Of a stretch of 64,000 bases of DNA, positions 36,086 through 44,507 are shown one piece after another. The notes beneath the pieces were generated by a model. That model was given only the letters and a program-made list of their open reading frames with translations, had not been told where the DNA came from and searched no databases. The position numbers were made by a program, and so were the translations under genes. Origin of the DNA: Arthrobacter rhizosphaerae (GTDB taxonomy: Bacteria; Actinomycetota; Actinomycetes; Actinomycetales; Micrococcaceae); assembly GCF_023062595.1 (NCBI RefSeq), contig NZ_JALLAN010000005.1, positions 1-64,000 of the forward strand, in the 5' to 3' direction. Positions within the stretch are counted from its first letter, which is position 1; each line of letters starts with the position of its first letter.

Positions 36086-37543
36086 GTGGCAGCAGCTCAA
36101 GTAATCCGTTCCAACCGGACTGCGGTGGTGGTAGGCGGTGGAATGTCCGGGCTCCTGGCCGCGCGCGAACTCGCCGGGGCGGGCTTCCAGGTGACAGTGC
36201 TGGAAGCCAGTGATTCATGGGGTGGTTGTGTCGGCAGCCATGTTGTCTCAGGGCTGAAACTGGACAGCGGCGCGGAATCATTTGCTACCCGTTCCTCGGC
36301 GGTGGCAGACCTGGCCGCAGAGCTGGGCTTGGCCGGAAACATTGTTTCGCCTGATCCGTCGGGTGCCTGGGTGCAGTTGCCCGATGGTCCTCGCGAACTT
36401 CCAAAGACGGGGATCCTCGGCATTCCGGCGTCCCCTTGGGATCCGGAGGTCCGGAGGTCCCTTGGATTGCTTGGCGCCATCCGTGCATCTTTGGACAGGT
36501 GGCTGCCTGCGACAGTGGGAACCTCGAAGGACGTTGCCAGTGTCTCCTCCTTGGTGCGGGCGCGGATGGGCCGTAGAGTACTGCGACGGCTGGTGGAGCC
36601 TGTCGTGGGAGGCGTCCACTCCGCGGATCCAGGGTTGCTCGACGTCGATGTGGTGGCCCCAGGCCTCCGCGAAGGTGTCCGCAAACACGGTTCGCTGGCG
36701 GCTGCTGTGGCTGCCCAGCGCAAGTCAGGCCCTACAGGGGGCCGCGTGAAAGCCGGGTCCGCCGTGGCAGGGCTCAAAGACGGAATGCATACCCTGGTGG
36801 CGGCTCTTGTCGAGGATCTTCAAGGCAGGGGCGTGCACCTGGAAGCCGGCGTGCGCGCTGATGCAGTGACACGCACTTCGGTGGGTTGGTTCGTTTCCGG
36901 GTCGGGCCGCGCCTTTGACTGCGAAGTCCTCGTGGTTGCCCTTGATGGTCCGTCGGCAGTGTCACTCCTGGAAGATGCTCTTCCTGCCTTGGCAAGCCAC
37001 AGGCCTGCGAAGGGCCCGGACATCCGGCTGGTGTCCTTGGTGCTTGATTTTCCCGAACTGGACAGCAAACCCAGGGGCACCGGCATCCTGGTGGCACCGC
37101 AGACACCCGGAATTCAAGCCAAGGCGCTCACGCATGCAACCGCTAAATGGGAGTGGCTGGCAGCCAAGGCCGGTCCCGGGACCCATGTTCTCAGGTTGTC
37201 CTATGGCCGCAGCGGGGATGCGTCTGACGATGCTGCCCTGGATGCGTCTGATGGCAGGGGGGAGGCCGGAACCGATCAACAGTTGTTGAAGGCAGCCCTT
37301 GCTGATGCGTCTGCCCTGCTGGAGGTACACCTCAGCGAAACTGACGTGGTGGGCTGGGACGTCGTGCGTTGGCCCGGCTCGCTGCCGTTCGCTTCGGTGG
37401 GCCACAAGCAGAGGGTTGACGCCATCAGGTCCATCTGTGCCGCAACCGGGAACCTGGCCGTTGTTGGCGGCTGGCTTTCAGGCAACGGCCTTGCGGCGGT
37501 TGTTGCGGATACTCCCAGGCAGGTCCGGGCCCTGCTGTCCTGA
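36086..37543 (+). CDS. hemY: coproporphyrinogen III oxidase (HemY/CgoX)
   Basis: 485-aa FAD enzyme (also called hemG in some annotations). The dinucleotide motif V-V-V-G-G-G-M-S-G-L is at about 12-21, with A-R-E-L-A-G-A-G and W-G-G-C-V-G-S following. The C-terminal G-N-L-A-V-V-G-G-W-L-S-G-N-G is typical. With HemH and HemQ in the next unit it belongs to the coproporphyrin-dependent branch, so coproporphyrinogen rather than protoporphyrinogen is the probable substrate. GTG 36086 is 4 bp after hemE. A repeated D-A-S-D patch (about 382-392) lies in a loop. Confidence 0.92.
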   Translation: MAAAQVIRSNRTAVVVGGGMSGLLAARELAGAGFQVTVLEASDSWGGCVGSHVVSGLKLDSGAESFATRSSAVADLAAELGLAGNIVSPDPSGAWVQLPDGPRELPKTGILGIPASPWDPEVRRSLGLLGAIRASLDRWLPATVGTSKDVASVSSLVRARMGRRVLRRLVEPVVGGVHSADPGLLDVDVVAPGLREGVRKHGSLAAAVAAQRKSGPTGGRVKAGSAVAGLKDGMHTLVAALVEDLQGRGVHLEAGVRADAVTRTSVGWFVSGSGRAFDCEVLVVALDGPSAVSLLEDALPALASHRPAKGPDIRLVSLVLDFPELDSKPRGTGILVAPQTPGIQAKALTHATAKWEWLAAKAGPGTHVLRLSYGRSGDASDDAALDASDGRGEAGTDQQLLKAALADASALLEVHLSETDVVGWDVVRWPGSLPFASVGHKQRVDAIRSICAATGNLAVVGGWLSGNGLAAVVADTPRQVRALLS

Positions 37544-37666
37544 AGCAAGGGGTGTGCTGAAGCAGGGAAAGTCCCTCGCTGCGAGGTTGGAATCCCGCCG
37601 TCTCCCATGATTATCGGATCACTCCCGATTCCCATAGTCCAGCTTCAGTCGTTAGGGTCGTTAACT

Positions 37667-38281
37667 ATGGTTATTCAGAGGTCCATCATTTTCAGGACGC
37701 TGACTGGTTTCCATGGGGGTCTTCGACGCGGTACGGCAGCAGCCTCGCTCGGAGCGGTTCTGGTTTTCGTCGCAGGCACGCCTGCCTCCAACGCGGTCGT
37801 CGCGGTCCCGGCGACCCAGTCTTCGGCAATATCTTCTGCTCCAACCGAGTCGCCCACACTGACGACTGATTCCTCGGACACTCAGCTTCCGGCCGACGCC
37901 AAGGGTACTCCCGCGCCGCCATCTTCACAGGAGCCGAAGCGTGGCAAACCCGTGACGGTACCGGCTGAATCCCCGACGGCGGAGCCTGCCCCTCCGGCCG
38001 CTGAACCTGTTCAACCTGACCCTGACGGTGCCGCCGCTGTTTCTGGCGCTACTGAGGAGGCCATGTCCTCCCCGTCGCCTGCTGATTCCGTTTACGGCCA
38101 GGCCTCTCAGAATCGTTCTTATGGAGAGGTCCAGGCACAAGGCAACAGCGTAAAGCAGCCCATGAAGCAGGTCTCCAACGTTGACCAGGCCGAAGCTTCC
38201 CGACTGCTTTGGTGTGGCGTTGCGCTGGTTCTTTTAGCCGGCGTTTCGGCTGTCATTTATTACAGGTTACGCAGGGCATAA
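37667..38281 (+). CDS. secreted Pro/Ser/Thr-rich protein with C-terminal anchor
   Basis: 204 aa from ATG 37667 (an ATG at 37607 would add 20 residues). A basic N-terminus and hydrophobic stretch (about 22-36) look like a signal peptide. Residues 40-150 are low-complexity Pro, Ala, Ser, Thr and Glu. The end, L-L-W-C-G-V-A-L-V-L-L-A-G then R-L-R-R-A, is a membrane helix with a positive tail, as in sortase substrates, but no LPxTG is seen before it. Function unknown. It lies between hemY and hemQ on the same strand. Confidence 0.65.
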   Translation: MVIQRSIIFRTLTGFHGGLRRGTAAASLGAVLVFVAGTPASNAVVAVPATQSSAISSAPTESPTLTTDSSDTQLPADAKGTPAPPSSQEPKRGKPVTVPAESPTAEPAPPAAEPVQPDPDGAAAVSGATEEAMSSPSPADSVYGQASQNRSYGEVQAQGNSVKQPMKQVSNVDQAEASRLLWCGVALVLLAGVSAVIYYRLRRA

Positions 38282-38315
38282 AAGCGCAAAAAGCGGCCAG
38301 TTTGTGATTTGCGCC

Positions 38316-38336
38316 ACTTCTACACGCCGTAGAAGT
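38316..38336. promoter_or_regulatory. inverted-repeat operator candidate upstream of hemQ
   Basis: ACTTCTAC-ACGCC-GTAGAAGT, a perfect 8-bp inverted repeat with a 5-bp spacer, 44 bp before the hemQ ATG. No U tract follows, so it is not a terminator. TTGCGC (38309-38314) and TAGAAG or GTAATC near 38330-38340 could be a -35/-10 pair with the repeat in the spacer, the classic place for a repressor. Confidence 0.6.
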
Positions 38337-38380
38337 AATCGGTTTCGACTTAGGCGGCAGCAGGGGGCAGACTTGTACCC

Positions 38381-39082
38381 ATGAGCCACACTTCTGCCGA
38401 ATCTGTCACCAAAACCGAAGAATCAACAGAGCAGTTTTTCACTCTCTGGACGGTATTCAAGCGCTCTGCGGACGTCCTGCGCAGCGGTGACGCTGCCTCC
38501 GACTTCGAAGCTCTTGTTGCGCGACTTGGTGAAGACGGTGTGACGCTGCGCGGAAGCTACGATGTGTCCGCCATGCGCGCAGAAGCAGACGTTATGGTGT
38601 GGCTCCATGGGTCCAGTCCCGAAGCGCTGCAGCAGGGCGTGCGGGCAATCCGTCGCAGCAAGCTCTTCGCCGGTACGGAAATCGCCTGGTCGGCCATGGG
38701 TGTGCACCGTGAAGCTGAATTCGCCAAAAATCACACCCCTGCTTTCTCCCGTGGTGTGGAGCCTGCTGAGTGGCTCTGCGTCTACCCGTTCGTCCGCTCC
38801 TACGAGTGGTACCTGCTGCCCGACGCCGAGCGCGGCAAGATGCTGCGGGACCACGGAATGCTCGGACGTGAATTTCCGCAGGTCATCTCCAACACGGTCT
38901 CCTCCTTCGCTCTAGGTGACTGGGAATGGATTCTCGGCCTCGAGGCTCCGGAGCTTGTTGACCTCGTGGACCTTATGCGCCACTTGCGCGCTACTGAAGC
39001 ACGTAATCACGTCCGCGAGGAAATCCCCTTCTACACCGGACGGCGGATTTCCCCTGCAGAGATTGCCGAGGTCCTTTCGTGA
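38381..39082 (+). CDS. hemQ: coproheme decarboxylase HemQ (ChdC)
   Basis: Last enzyme of the coproporphyrin-dependent heme pathway: uses H2O2 to decarboxylate two propionates of Fe-coproporphyrin III to protoheme. 233 aa of the chlorite-dismutase-like family. The F-T-L-W-T-V-F-K near residue 21, the catalytic-Tyr region W-L-C-V-Y-P-F-V-R-S-Y-E-W-Y (near 128-141) and the proximal-His region K-M-L-R-D-H-G (near 150-156) are visible. It starts the operon hemQHCDB-LLM-L; its end overlaps hemH by 4 bp (GTGA). No Shine-Dalgarno sequence is evident before ATG 38381. Confidence 0.93.
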   Translation: MSHTSAESVTKTEESTEQFFTLWTVFKRSADVLRSGDAASDFEALVARLGEDGVTLRGSYDVSAMRAEADVMVWLHGSSPEALQQGVRAIRRSKLFAGTEIAWSAMGVHREAEFAKNHTPAFSRGVEPAEWLCVYPFVRSYEWYLLPDAERGKMLRDHGMLGREFPQVISNTVSSFALGDWEWILGLEAPELVDLVDLMRHLRATEARNHVREEIPFYTGRRISPAEIAEVLS

Positions 39083-40317
39083 ACCCGCTTGATCCCCGGG
39101 ATGAGTTGACGGCAGTGAATGTTGTTACTGAAGCGGGCCGGATGGGACCCAAAGAGTACGACGGCGTACTGCTCGCCTCGTTCGGTGGCCCTGAAGGGCA
39201 AGACGACGTCATCCCGTTCCTTCGCAATGTCACGCGTGGACGCGGAATTCCCGACGAGCGGCTCGAGGAAGTGTCACATCATTACCGGGCCAACGGCGGA
39301 ATCAGCCCGATCAACCAGCAAAACCGTGAACTCAAAGCCGCATTGGAGGCGGAACTGGCTGCCCGAGGCATCAGCCTTCCGGTGATCTGGGGGAACCGAA
39401 ACTGGGATCCGTACATTCCGGAGACTCTGCAGAATGCGTACGACGCCGGCCACCGCCGGCTGCTGATGATCACCACCAGCGCCTACTCGTCTTACTCGAG
39501 CTGCCGCCAGTACCGTGAGGACATCGGCATCGCCCTGACGGAATCCGGCCTGGACGGCAAGCTTGAAGTGGATAAGGTCCGCCAGTACTTTGACCACCCA
39601 GGGTTTGTTGAACCTTTTATCGAAGGAACAGCCGCCGGGCTCGCAGATGTCCAGGCGCAGCTGGCTGCCGCCGGAACCCCGGACGCTCCCATCCATATCC
39701 TGTTCGCCACGCACTCCATCCCCACCCGCGACGCCGAGGCTTCCGGCCGCTCTGTCGACGAGCCCCGTCACTTTGCCGAAGATTCCGCCTATGTGGCGCA
39801 GCACCTGGCAACGGGTGCAGAAGTGATGCGCCGGATGGAATCGCAGAGCGCACAAACGGCGACCTGGTCGCTCGTCTATCAGTCCCGCTCAGGCGCTCCC
39901 CATGTTCCCTGGCTGGAGCCTGACATCAACGACGCCATCGAAGAACTCGCCGCACAGGGAGTCAAGGGCGTAGTGATCGTGCCTCTTGGCTTCGTGAGTG
40001 ACCACATGGAAGTGGTCTGGGACCTCGACACTGAAGCCTTGGAGACATGTTCCAATCTGGGGATAGCGGCCAAGCGTGTTCCGACGCCGGGTACCCACCG
40101 GAAGTTCGTCACAGGTCTCGTTGATCTGATTTGTGAGCGAACTGCACGCAACAACATCAAGGACCGTCCCGCCCTCACGCAGCTGGGCCCCTGGTACGAC
40201 GTATGCCGGCCTGGCTGCTGTGCCAACTTCCGCGGCGAGAAGCCGACCATCGCGGGAGCTGACACCAGAGTGGGTATGGGACACGACCCTTACCCTTCAG
40301 AGCGGGTTGCCCCATGA
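39079..40317 (+). CDS. hemH: coproporphyrin III ferrochelatase (HemH/CpfC)
   Basis: Inserts Fe2+ into coproporphyrin III. 412 aa, longer than the usual 310-350 because of an N-terminal extension (about 25 residues) and a C-terminal domain. Family landmarks are L-L-A-S-F-G-G-P-E (near 30-38), the metal-site I-L-F-A-T-H-S-I-P (His near 214) and V-V-I-V-P-L-G-F-V-S-D-H-M-E (Glu near 311). Cys residues near 376-383 (C-R-P-G-C-C) could bind the [2Fe-2S] cluster known in actinobacterial ferrochelatases. GTG start overlapping the hemQ stop; its stop overlaps hemC. Confidence 0.93.
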   Translation: MNPLDPRDELTAVNVVTEAGRMGPKEYDGVLLASFGGPEGQDDVIPFLRNVTRGRGIPDERLEEVSHHYRANGGISPINQQNRELKAALEAELAARGISLPVIWGNRNWDPYIPETLQNAYDAGHRRLLMITTSAYSSYSSCRQYREDIGIALTESGLDGKLEVDKVRQYFDHPGFVEPFIEGTAAGLADVQAQLAAAGTPDAPIHILFATHSIPTRDAEASGRSVDEPRHFAEDSAYVAQHLATGAEVMRRMESQSAQTATWSLVYQSRSGAPHVPWLEPDINDAIEELAAQGVKGVVIVPLGFVSDHMEVVWDLDTEALETCSNLGIAAKRVPTPGTHRKFVTGLVDLICERTARNNIKDRPALTQLGPWYDVCRPGCCANFRGEKPTIAGADTRVGMGHDPYPSERVAP

Positions 40318-41312
40318 CAGTACGGATTGGTACAAGGGCCAGCAAACTGGCCCTCACCCAGACGCAGCAGACAGCAGACCAGCTCGCCGCCGTCGGGGGA
40401 TTTACCGTGGAGCTCGTGCACATCAAGACCGAGGGCGACGTCCTGACGGGCTCGCTGTCCCAGATGGGTGGAACCGGTGTCTTCGTAGCCGCCTTGCGTG
40501 ATGCCCTCCTCCGGGAAGCCTGCGATGTGGCCGTGCACTCCCTCAAGGACCTGCCCACGGGAGGCACTCCCGGGCTGGCTCTCGCTGCCACTCCCAAGCG
40601 CGTGGACGTCCGGGATGTCCTGTGCGCCCGCGACGGTCTCAAACTGGCTGATCTGCCCAGGGGGGCCAGCGTCGGAACAGGCTCCCCTCGTCGAGCCGCC
40701 CAACTTCGCGTTGCCCGGCCTGATCTTCAGATCGTGGACATCCGCGGCAACGTCGATACCCGTTTGGGTCGTGTTCCGGGCTTGCCGGGAAACACCACTG
40801 ACGCCGTCGTCAGTGGGAAGTCCTGCGATCTCGACGCCGTCGTCCTGGCTGCCGCGGGCCTGGAAAGAATCGGCAGGCTGGACGCGGTCAGTGAATTCCT
40901 CGAGACGGACGTTATGCTTCCAGCCGCAGGGCAGGGGGCGCTGGCCATTGAATGCCGTATCGCCGACGCTCCACCAAGGCCGGGCTCCAACGATGGATCG
41001 CGAGGGGTGCTGGCCCAGTCACTCGCGGCACTCGACGACGTCGACACGCGCCTTGCGGTGACGGCCGAACGTGCCCTGCTCGCCCGGCTGGAAGCCGGTT
41101 GTGCGGCTCCAGTAGGGGCCTACGCCTACCGCAAGGGAAGCATGCTGTACCTGGAGGCTGTGGTGTGCGCCGTGGACGGCACCGCAACAGTACGGGATCA
41201 ACGGGCCACCGATGGATTGACTGAAGTAGGAGCCACGCTCCTGGGCATCGAACTCGCCGAAATACTGCTGGGCCGGGGCGCAGCCGATATCGCCGATCTG
41301 GCTGCTTCCTGA
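40314..41312 (+). CDS. hemC: hydroxymethylbilane synthase (porphobilinogen deaminase)
   Basis: Polymerises four porphobilinogen units. 332 aa, within the family range. V-R-I-G-T-R-A-S-K-L-A starts the protein, followed by H-S-L-K-D-L-P (near 75-81), G-T-G-S-P-R-R-A-A-Q-L (near 121-131) and Cys263 in the E-A-G-C-A-A-P-V-G loop, which carries the dipyrromethane cofactor. ATG overlaps the hemH stop (ATGA). hemD follows after 20 bp. Confidence 0.95.
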   Translation: MTVRIGTRASKLALTQTQQTADQLAAVGGFTVELVHIKTEGDVLTGSLSQMGGTGVFVAALRDALLREACDVAVHSLKDLPTGGTPGLALAATPKRVDVRDVLCARDGLKLADLPRGASVGTGSPRRAAQLRVARPDLQIVDIRGNVDTRLGRVPGLPGNTTDAVVSGKSCDLDAVVLAAAGLERIGRLDAVSEFLETDVMLPAAGQGALAIECRIADAPPRPGSNDGSRGVLAQSLAALDDVDTRLAVTAERALLARLEAGCAAPVGAYAYRKGSMLYLEAVVCAVDGTATVRDQRATDGLTEVGATLLGIELAEILLGRGAADIADLAAS

Positions 41313-41332
41313 GCCGGACGGCATCCAGCAGA

Positions 41333-42295
41333 ATGGGACGGCACAGCGCGGAGTCCACGCCAGGCAGCGTACTTGGCGCGGGTTCGGGCCCACGGCTGCT
41401 CGAAGGAGCGCGGATCCTGATTACCCGCAGCGCAGAGCGTGCGGAACCCCTGGCCGCCGCCCTGCGGGATCTTGGTGCCGAGCCTCTGGTGCTGCCCCTG
41501 ATTGATTTTGAACTGGCCAGCGACCAGCACTCACTTGACGTAGCGTTCGACGCGCTGGGCGCCGGAGCTTACCAATGGCTTGTTATCACGAGCACGACGA
41601 CAGTATGGGCCCTGGAGATCAAGGCCGCGGAGCGTGGGACCGACCTTCGTCGCTGGCTTCCGGGGTCCGTGCGGGTTGCCACTGTCGGTACCCGGTCCCG
41701 CGACGTCCTGCGCGCCAGCGGGCTCCACGTGGATCTCTGGCCAGAGGAGGATCAGCAGTCCGCGTCAGGGCTGTTGGACATCTGGCCTCCGAACCAAGGC
41801 ATGGTGTTCCTGCCGCAGGCTGACCTTGCCGATCCGGGACTTTCCCGGGGGATACAGTCGCGGGGGGCGAGTGTGCAGGCAGTGACTGCATACCGGACCG
41901 TAAACTACCCTGCAGACCCCAGCCGTTCCCTGGCGGCAAGGGTTGGCATAGACGCAAGGCTTGGCTCAGAAAGGTTCGGCCCGGACGTAGGCGTTGGCGC
42001 ACGTGCAGGGGAATCCGGACCGCCTTCAGCCGCCGCACTGACCCCGGCTGCGGCCAAAGCCCAGTTGGCCGCGGGCAGGCTCCACGTGGTGGTAGCTGCT
42101 TCGCCGAGCGCCGTGGAGCGCATCCACTCAATCCTGCGGCCGCTGGGTGATTGCCGTCTGGTAGCGATTGGACAGTCCACAGCCGCCCAGGCGGACTCTA
42201 TGGGGCTGCCCGTCGCAGCCACGGCAAGTACCCCTACCACCGAGGGCCTGGTTCAAGCCATCATGGATGCCCTCTCCCCAGACTTCCCCCACTGA
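41333..42295 (+). CDS. hemD: uroporphyrinogen-III synthase
   Basis: Cyclises hydroxymethylbilane with inversion of ring D. 320 aa; the family is poorly conserved, but I-L-I-T-R-S-A-E-R-A-E-P-L near 25-37, V-A-T-V-G-T-R-S-R near 118-126 and the C-terminal L-V-A-I-G-Q-S-T-A-A-Q-A fit. It is longer than the usual 250-270 aa because of an N-terminal tail and a Gly/Ala/Pro-rich insertion (about 205-245). Identification relies equally on its place between hemC and hemB. Confidence 0.9.
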   Translation: MGRHSAESTPGSVLGAGSGPRLLEGARILITRSAERAEPLAAALRDLGAEPLVLPLIDFELASDQHSLDVAFDALGAGAYQWLVITSTTTVWALEIKAAERGTDLRRWLPGSVRVATVGTRSRDVLRASGLHVDLWPEEDQQSASGLLDIWPPNQGMVFLPQADLADPGLSRGIQSRGASVQAVTAYRTVNYPADPSRSLAARVGIDARLGSERFGPDVGVGARAGESGPPSAAALTPAAAKAQLAAGRLHVVVAASPSAVERIHSILRPLGDCRLVAIGQSTAAQADSMGLPVAATASTPTTEGLVQAIMDALSPDFPH

Positions 42296-42303
42296 CCGTT
42301 CTC

Positions 42304-42333
42304 CCATGACATCGCACTCCATGACATTGCACC
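42304..42333 (+). repeat. 15-bp tandem duplication before hemB
   Basis: CCATGACATCGCACT is followed directly by CCATGACATTGCACC (13 of 15 identical) in the hemD-hemB gap. No function is evident. Confidence 0.8.
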
Positions 42334-42373
42334 ATCAGACCGCCCGCAGCCAGGACACGTGAAGGACCACACC

Positions 42374-43357
42374 ATGAGCTTCCCGAATCAACGACCACGT
42401 CGGCTGCGCACCACACCCGCCATGCGAAGGATGACGGCTGAACACCGTCTCGCGCCGGCCGAACTCATCCTTCCGGCGTTCATCAGGGAGGGGCTGTCAG
42501 AGCCCAACCCCATCGCGTCCATGCCGGGAGTGGTGCAGCACACCACCGACTCCCTCAAACGGGCAGCGGCCGAAGCAGCAGACCTGGGGCTGGGAGGCAT
42601 CATGCTCTTCGGTATCCCATCGGTACGGGACGCAGAGGGAAGTGCGTCGCTGGACCCGGACGGCGTCCTCAACAAGGCGATCCGTGATGTCAGGTCTGAA
42701 GTGGGCGACGAACTGGTGGTCATGAGCGACGTCTGCCTTGACGAATTTACCGACCACGGACATTGCGGTGTCCTGGACGCCGACGGCTATGTCGATAATG
42801 ACGCAACGCTGGACATCTACGCCAGGATGGCGGTGGCCCAGGCCGACGCCGGCGCCCACATGCTCGGGCCCTCGGGAATGATGGACGGGCAGGTTGCGGC
42901 CATCCGCGAGGCTCTGGAGACGGCCGGACACAGCAATACTGCTGTAGTGGCCTATGCTGCCAAATATGCCTCCGCCTTCTACGGGCCGTTCCGCGAGGCG
43001 GTGGACTCGCAGCTCAAGGGAGACCGCCGAACGTACCAGATGGATGCGGCCAACCGCCGGGAAGCCATCCGCGAGGTGGAGCTGGACCTGGCTGAAGGGG
43101 CTGACATCGTGATGGTGAAGCCCGCCATGAGCTACTTGGACATCCTTGCCGACGTGGCTGCAATGAGCCCGGTGCCCGTCGCCGCCTATCAGATCTCGGG
43201 GGAGTACTCGATGATTGAAGCGGCAGCAGCGAATGGCTGGATCGACCGGCAGGCGGCCATCCTGGAGTCAGTGCTGGGTATCAAGCGCGCCGGAGCAAAC
43301 ATGGTTTTGACCTACTGGGCGGCGGAGCTCGCAGGCTGGCTGAAGGAATCACGATGA
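42374..43357 (+). CDS. hemB: delta-aminolevulinic acid dehydratase
   Basis: Condenses two ALA into porphobilinogen. 327 aa from ATG 42374, which has AAGGA seven bases upstream (a GTG at 42359 is less likely). Schiff-base lysines are K197 ([12 protein letters not shown]) and K249 (M-V-K-P-A-M-S-Y). The metal loop reads [14 protein letters not shown]: the middle Cys of the three-Cys zinc site is Asp, which points to a Mg2+/K+-dependent rather than zinc enzyme. Its stop overlaps the next gene (ATGA). Confidence 0.95.
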   Translation: MSFPNQRPRRLRTTPAMRRMTAEHRLAPAELILPAFIREGLSEPNPIASMPGVVQHTTDSLKRAAAEAADLGLGGIMLFGIPSVRDAEGSASLDPDGVLNKAIRDVRSEVGDELVVMSDVCLDEFTDHGHCGVLDADGYVDNDATLDIYARMAVAQADAGAHMLGPSGMMDGQVAAIREALETAGHSNTAVVAYAAKYASAFYGPFREAVDSQLKGDRRTYQMDAANRREAIREVELDLAEGADIVMVKPAMSYLDILADVAAMSPVPVAAYQISGEYSMIEAAAANGWIDRQAAILESVLGIKRAGANMVLTYWAAELAGWLKESR

Positions 43358-44469
43358 CCACCGACAAGGCTGATCCGACGGCCCCTGTCGGGCCGGAGCG
43401 GATTCTCCTGGGGCTGAACACCTTCGGTGATGTTGGGGCCTACCCCGACGGTCACCCGGTTCCGCACGCACAAGTGCTGCGGCAGGTGCTGGAACAAGCG
43501 GAACTCGCGGACGCCGTCGGACTTCATGCCTTCGGAGTGGGAGAGCACCACCGCAAGGATTTCGCTGTCTCGGCCCCCGAAGTCTTCCTTGCCGCCGCTG
43601 CTGCCCGAACGAAGCAGATCAGGCTTGGATCGGCCGTGACCGTCCTGAGCTCTGATGACCCGATCAGGGTCTTCCAGCGTTTCTCGACAGTAGACGCCAT
43701 CTCCAACGGGCGGGCTGAAGTGATGTTGGGCCGGGGCTCCTTCATCGAGTCCTTCCCCCTCTTCGGACTGGATCTTGCTGACTACGACATCCTCTTCGAA
43801 GAAAAAGTGGGGCTCTTCGACAAGGTCCGTTCACAGGAACCGGTTCACTGGGAGGGGCGGACCAGGCCTCCTGTTAAGGGCCTCAGCGTCTACCCACCGC
43901 TTGAGCATCATCTCCTGCCGACCTGGATCGGGGTCGGTGGCACACCCGAATCCGTCCTTCGCTGCGCAGAATACGGTTATCCGATCATCTTCGCCATCAT
44001 TGGCGGTGAGCCCCGTTCATTCGCTCCGCTGGTTGGCCTATACCGGGAGGCAATGGCCAAGTACGGGCATCCCATGCGGCAAATCGCCACGCACTCGCCC
44101 GGCCACGTCGCCGGCACAGATGAAGAAGCGCGGGACGAGTACTTTCCGCACTGGCTGGAACTCCGTAACCGCATTGGCTCAGAGCGTGGCTGGGGACCGG
44201 GAAGCCGCCGGGAGTTTGACGCCATGTGTACGCCCGAAGGTGCCTTGTATGTGGGCTCTCCCGAGACCGTGGCCCAGAAGATCGCCCTGCTGAAAAGGAA
44301 CCTTGGGGTGGACCGCTTCGACCTCAAGTACAGCAGCGGTTCTTTGCCGCACCCGGCCATGATGCGCTCGATTGAACTGTTCGGCACAGTTGTGGCTCCC
44401 AGAGTGGCCGAACTCCTTACCAAGGCTGCAGCGGCAAACTCTCCGGCTCCGCAGCAGACGAACCAGTAA
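43354..44469 (+). CDS. LLM-class flavin-dependent oxidoreductase
   Basis: 371 aa of the bacterial luciferase-like monooxygenase superfamily (LuxA-like TIM barrel). Features: L-G-L-N-T-F-G-D near the start, F-G-V-G-E-H-H (near 63-69), [12 protein letters not shown] (near 93-104), V-M-L-G-R-G-S-F (near 126-133) and C-terminal V-G-S-P-E-T-V. Its ATG overlaps the hemB stop and hemL follows after 38 bp, so it is co-expressed with heme synthesis. No heme-pathway step calls for it; substrate unknown. FMN or F420 could be the cofactor. Confidence 0.85.
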   Translation: MTTDKADPTAPVGPERILLGLNTFGDVGAYPDGHPVPHAQVLRQVLEQAELADAVGLHAFGVGEHHRKDFAVSAPEVFLAAAAARTKQIRLGSAVTVLSSDDPIRVFQRFSTVDAISNGRAEVMLGRGSFIESFPLFGLDLADYDILFEEKVGLFDKVRSQEPVHWEGRTRPPVKGLSVYPPLEHHLLPTWIGVGGTPESVLRCAEYGYPIIFAIIGGEPRSFAPLVGLYREAMAKYGHPMRQIATHSPGHVAGTDEEARDEYFPHWLELRNRIGSERGWGPGSRREFDAMCTPEGALYVGSPETVAQKIALLKRNLGVDRFDLKYSSGSLPHPAMMRSIELFGTVVAPRVAELLTKAAAANSPAPQQTNQ

Positions 44470-44507
44470 CGCCGAACCTGCTGCCCTGAACTGAAAGAAT
44501 AGGACCC

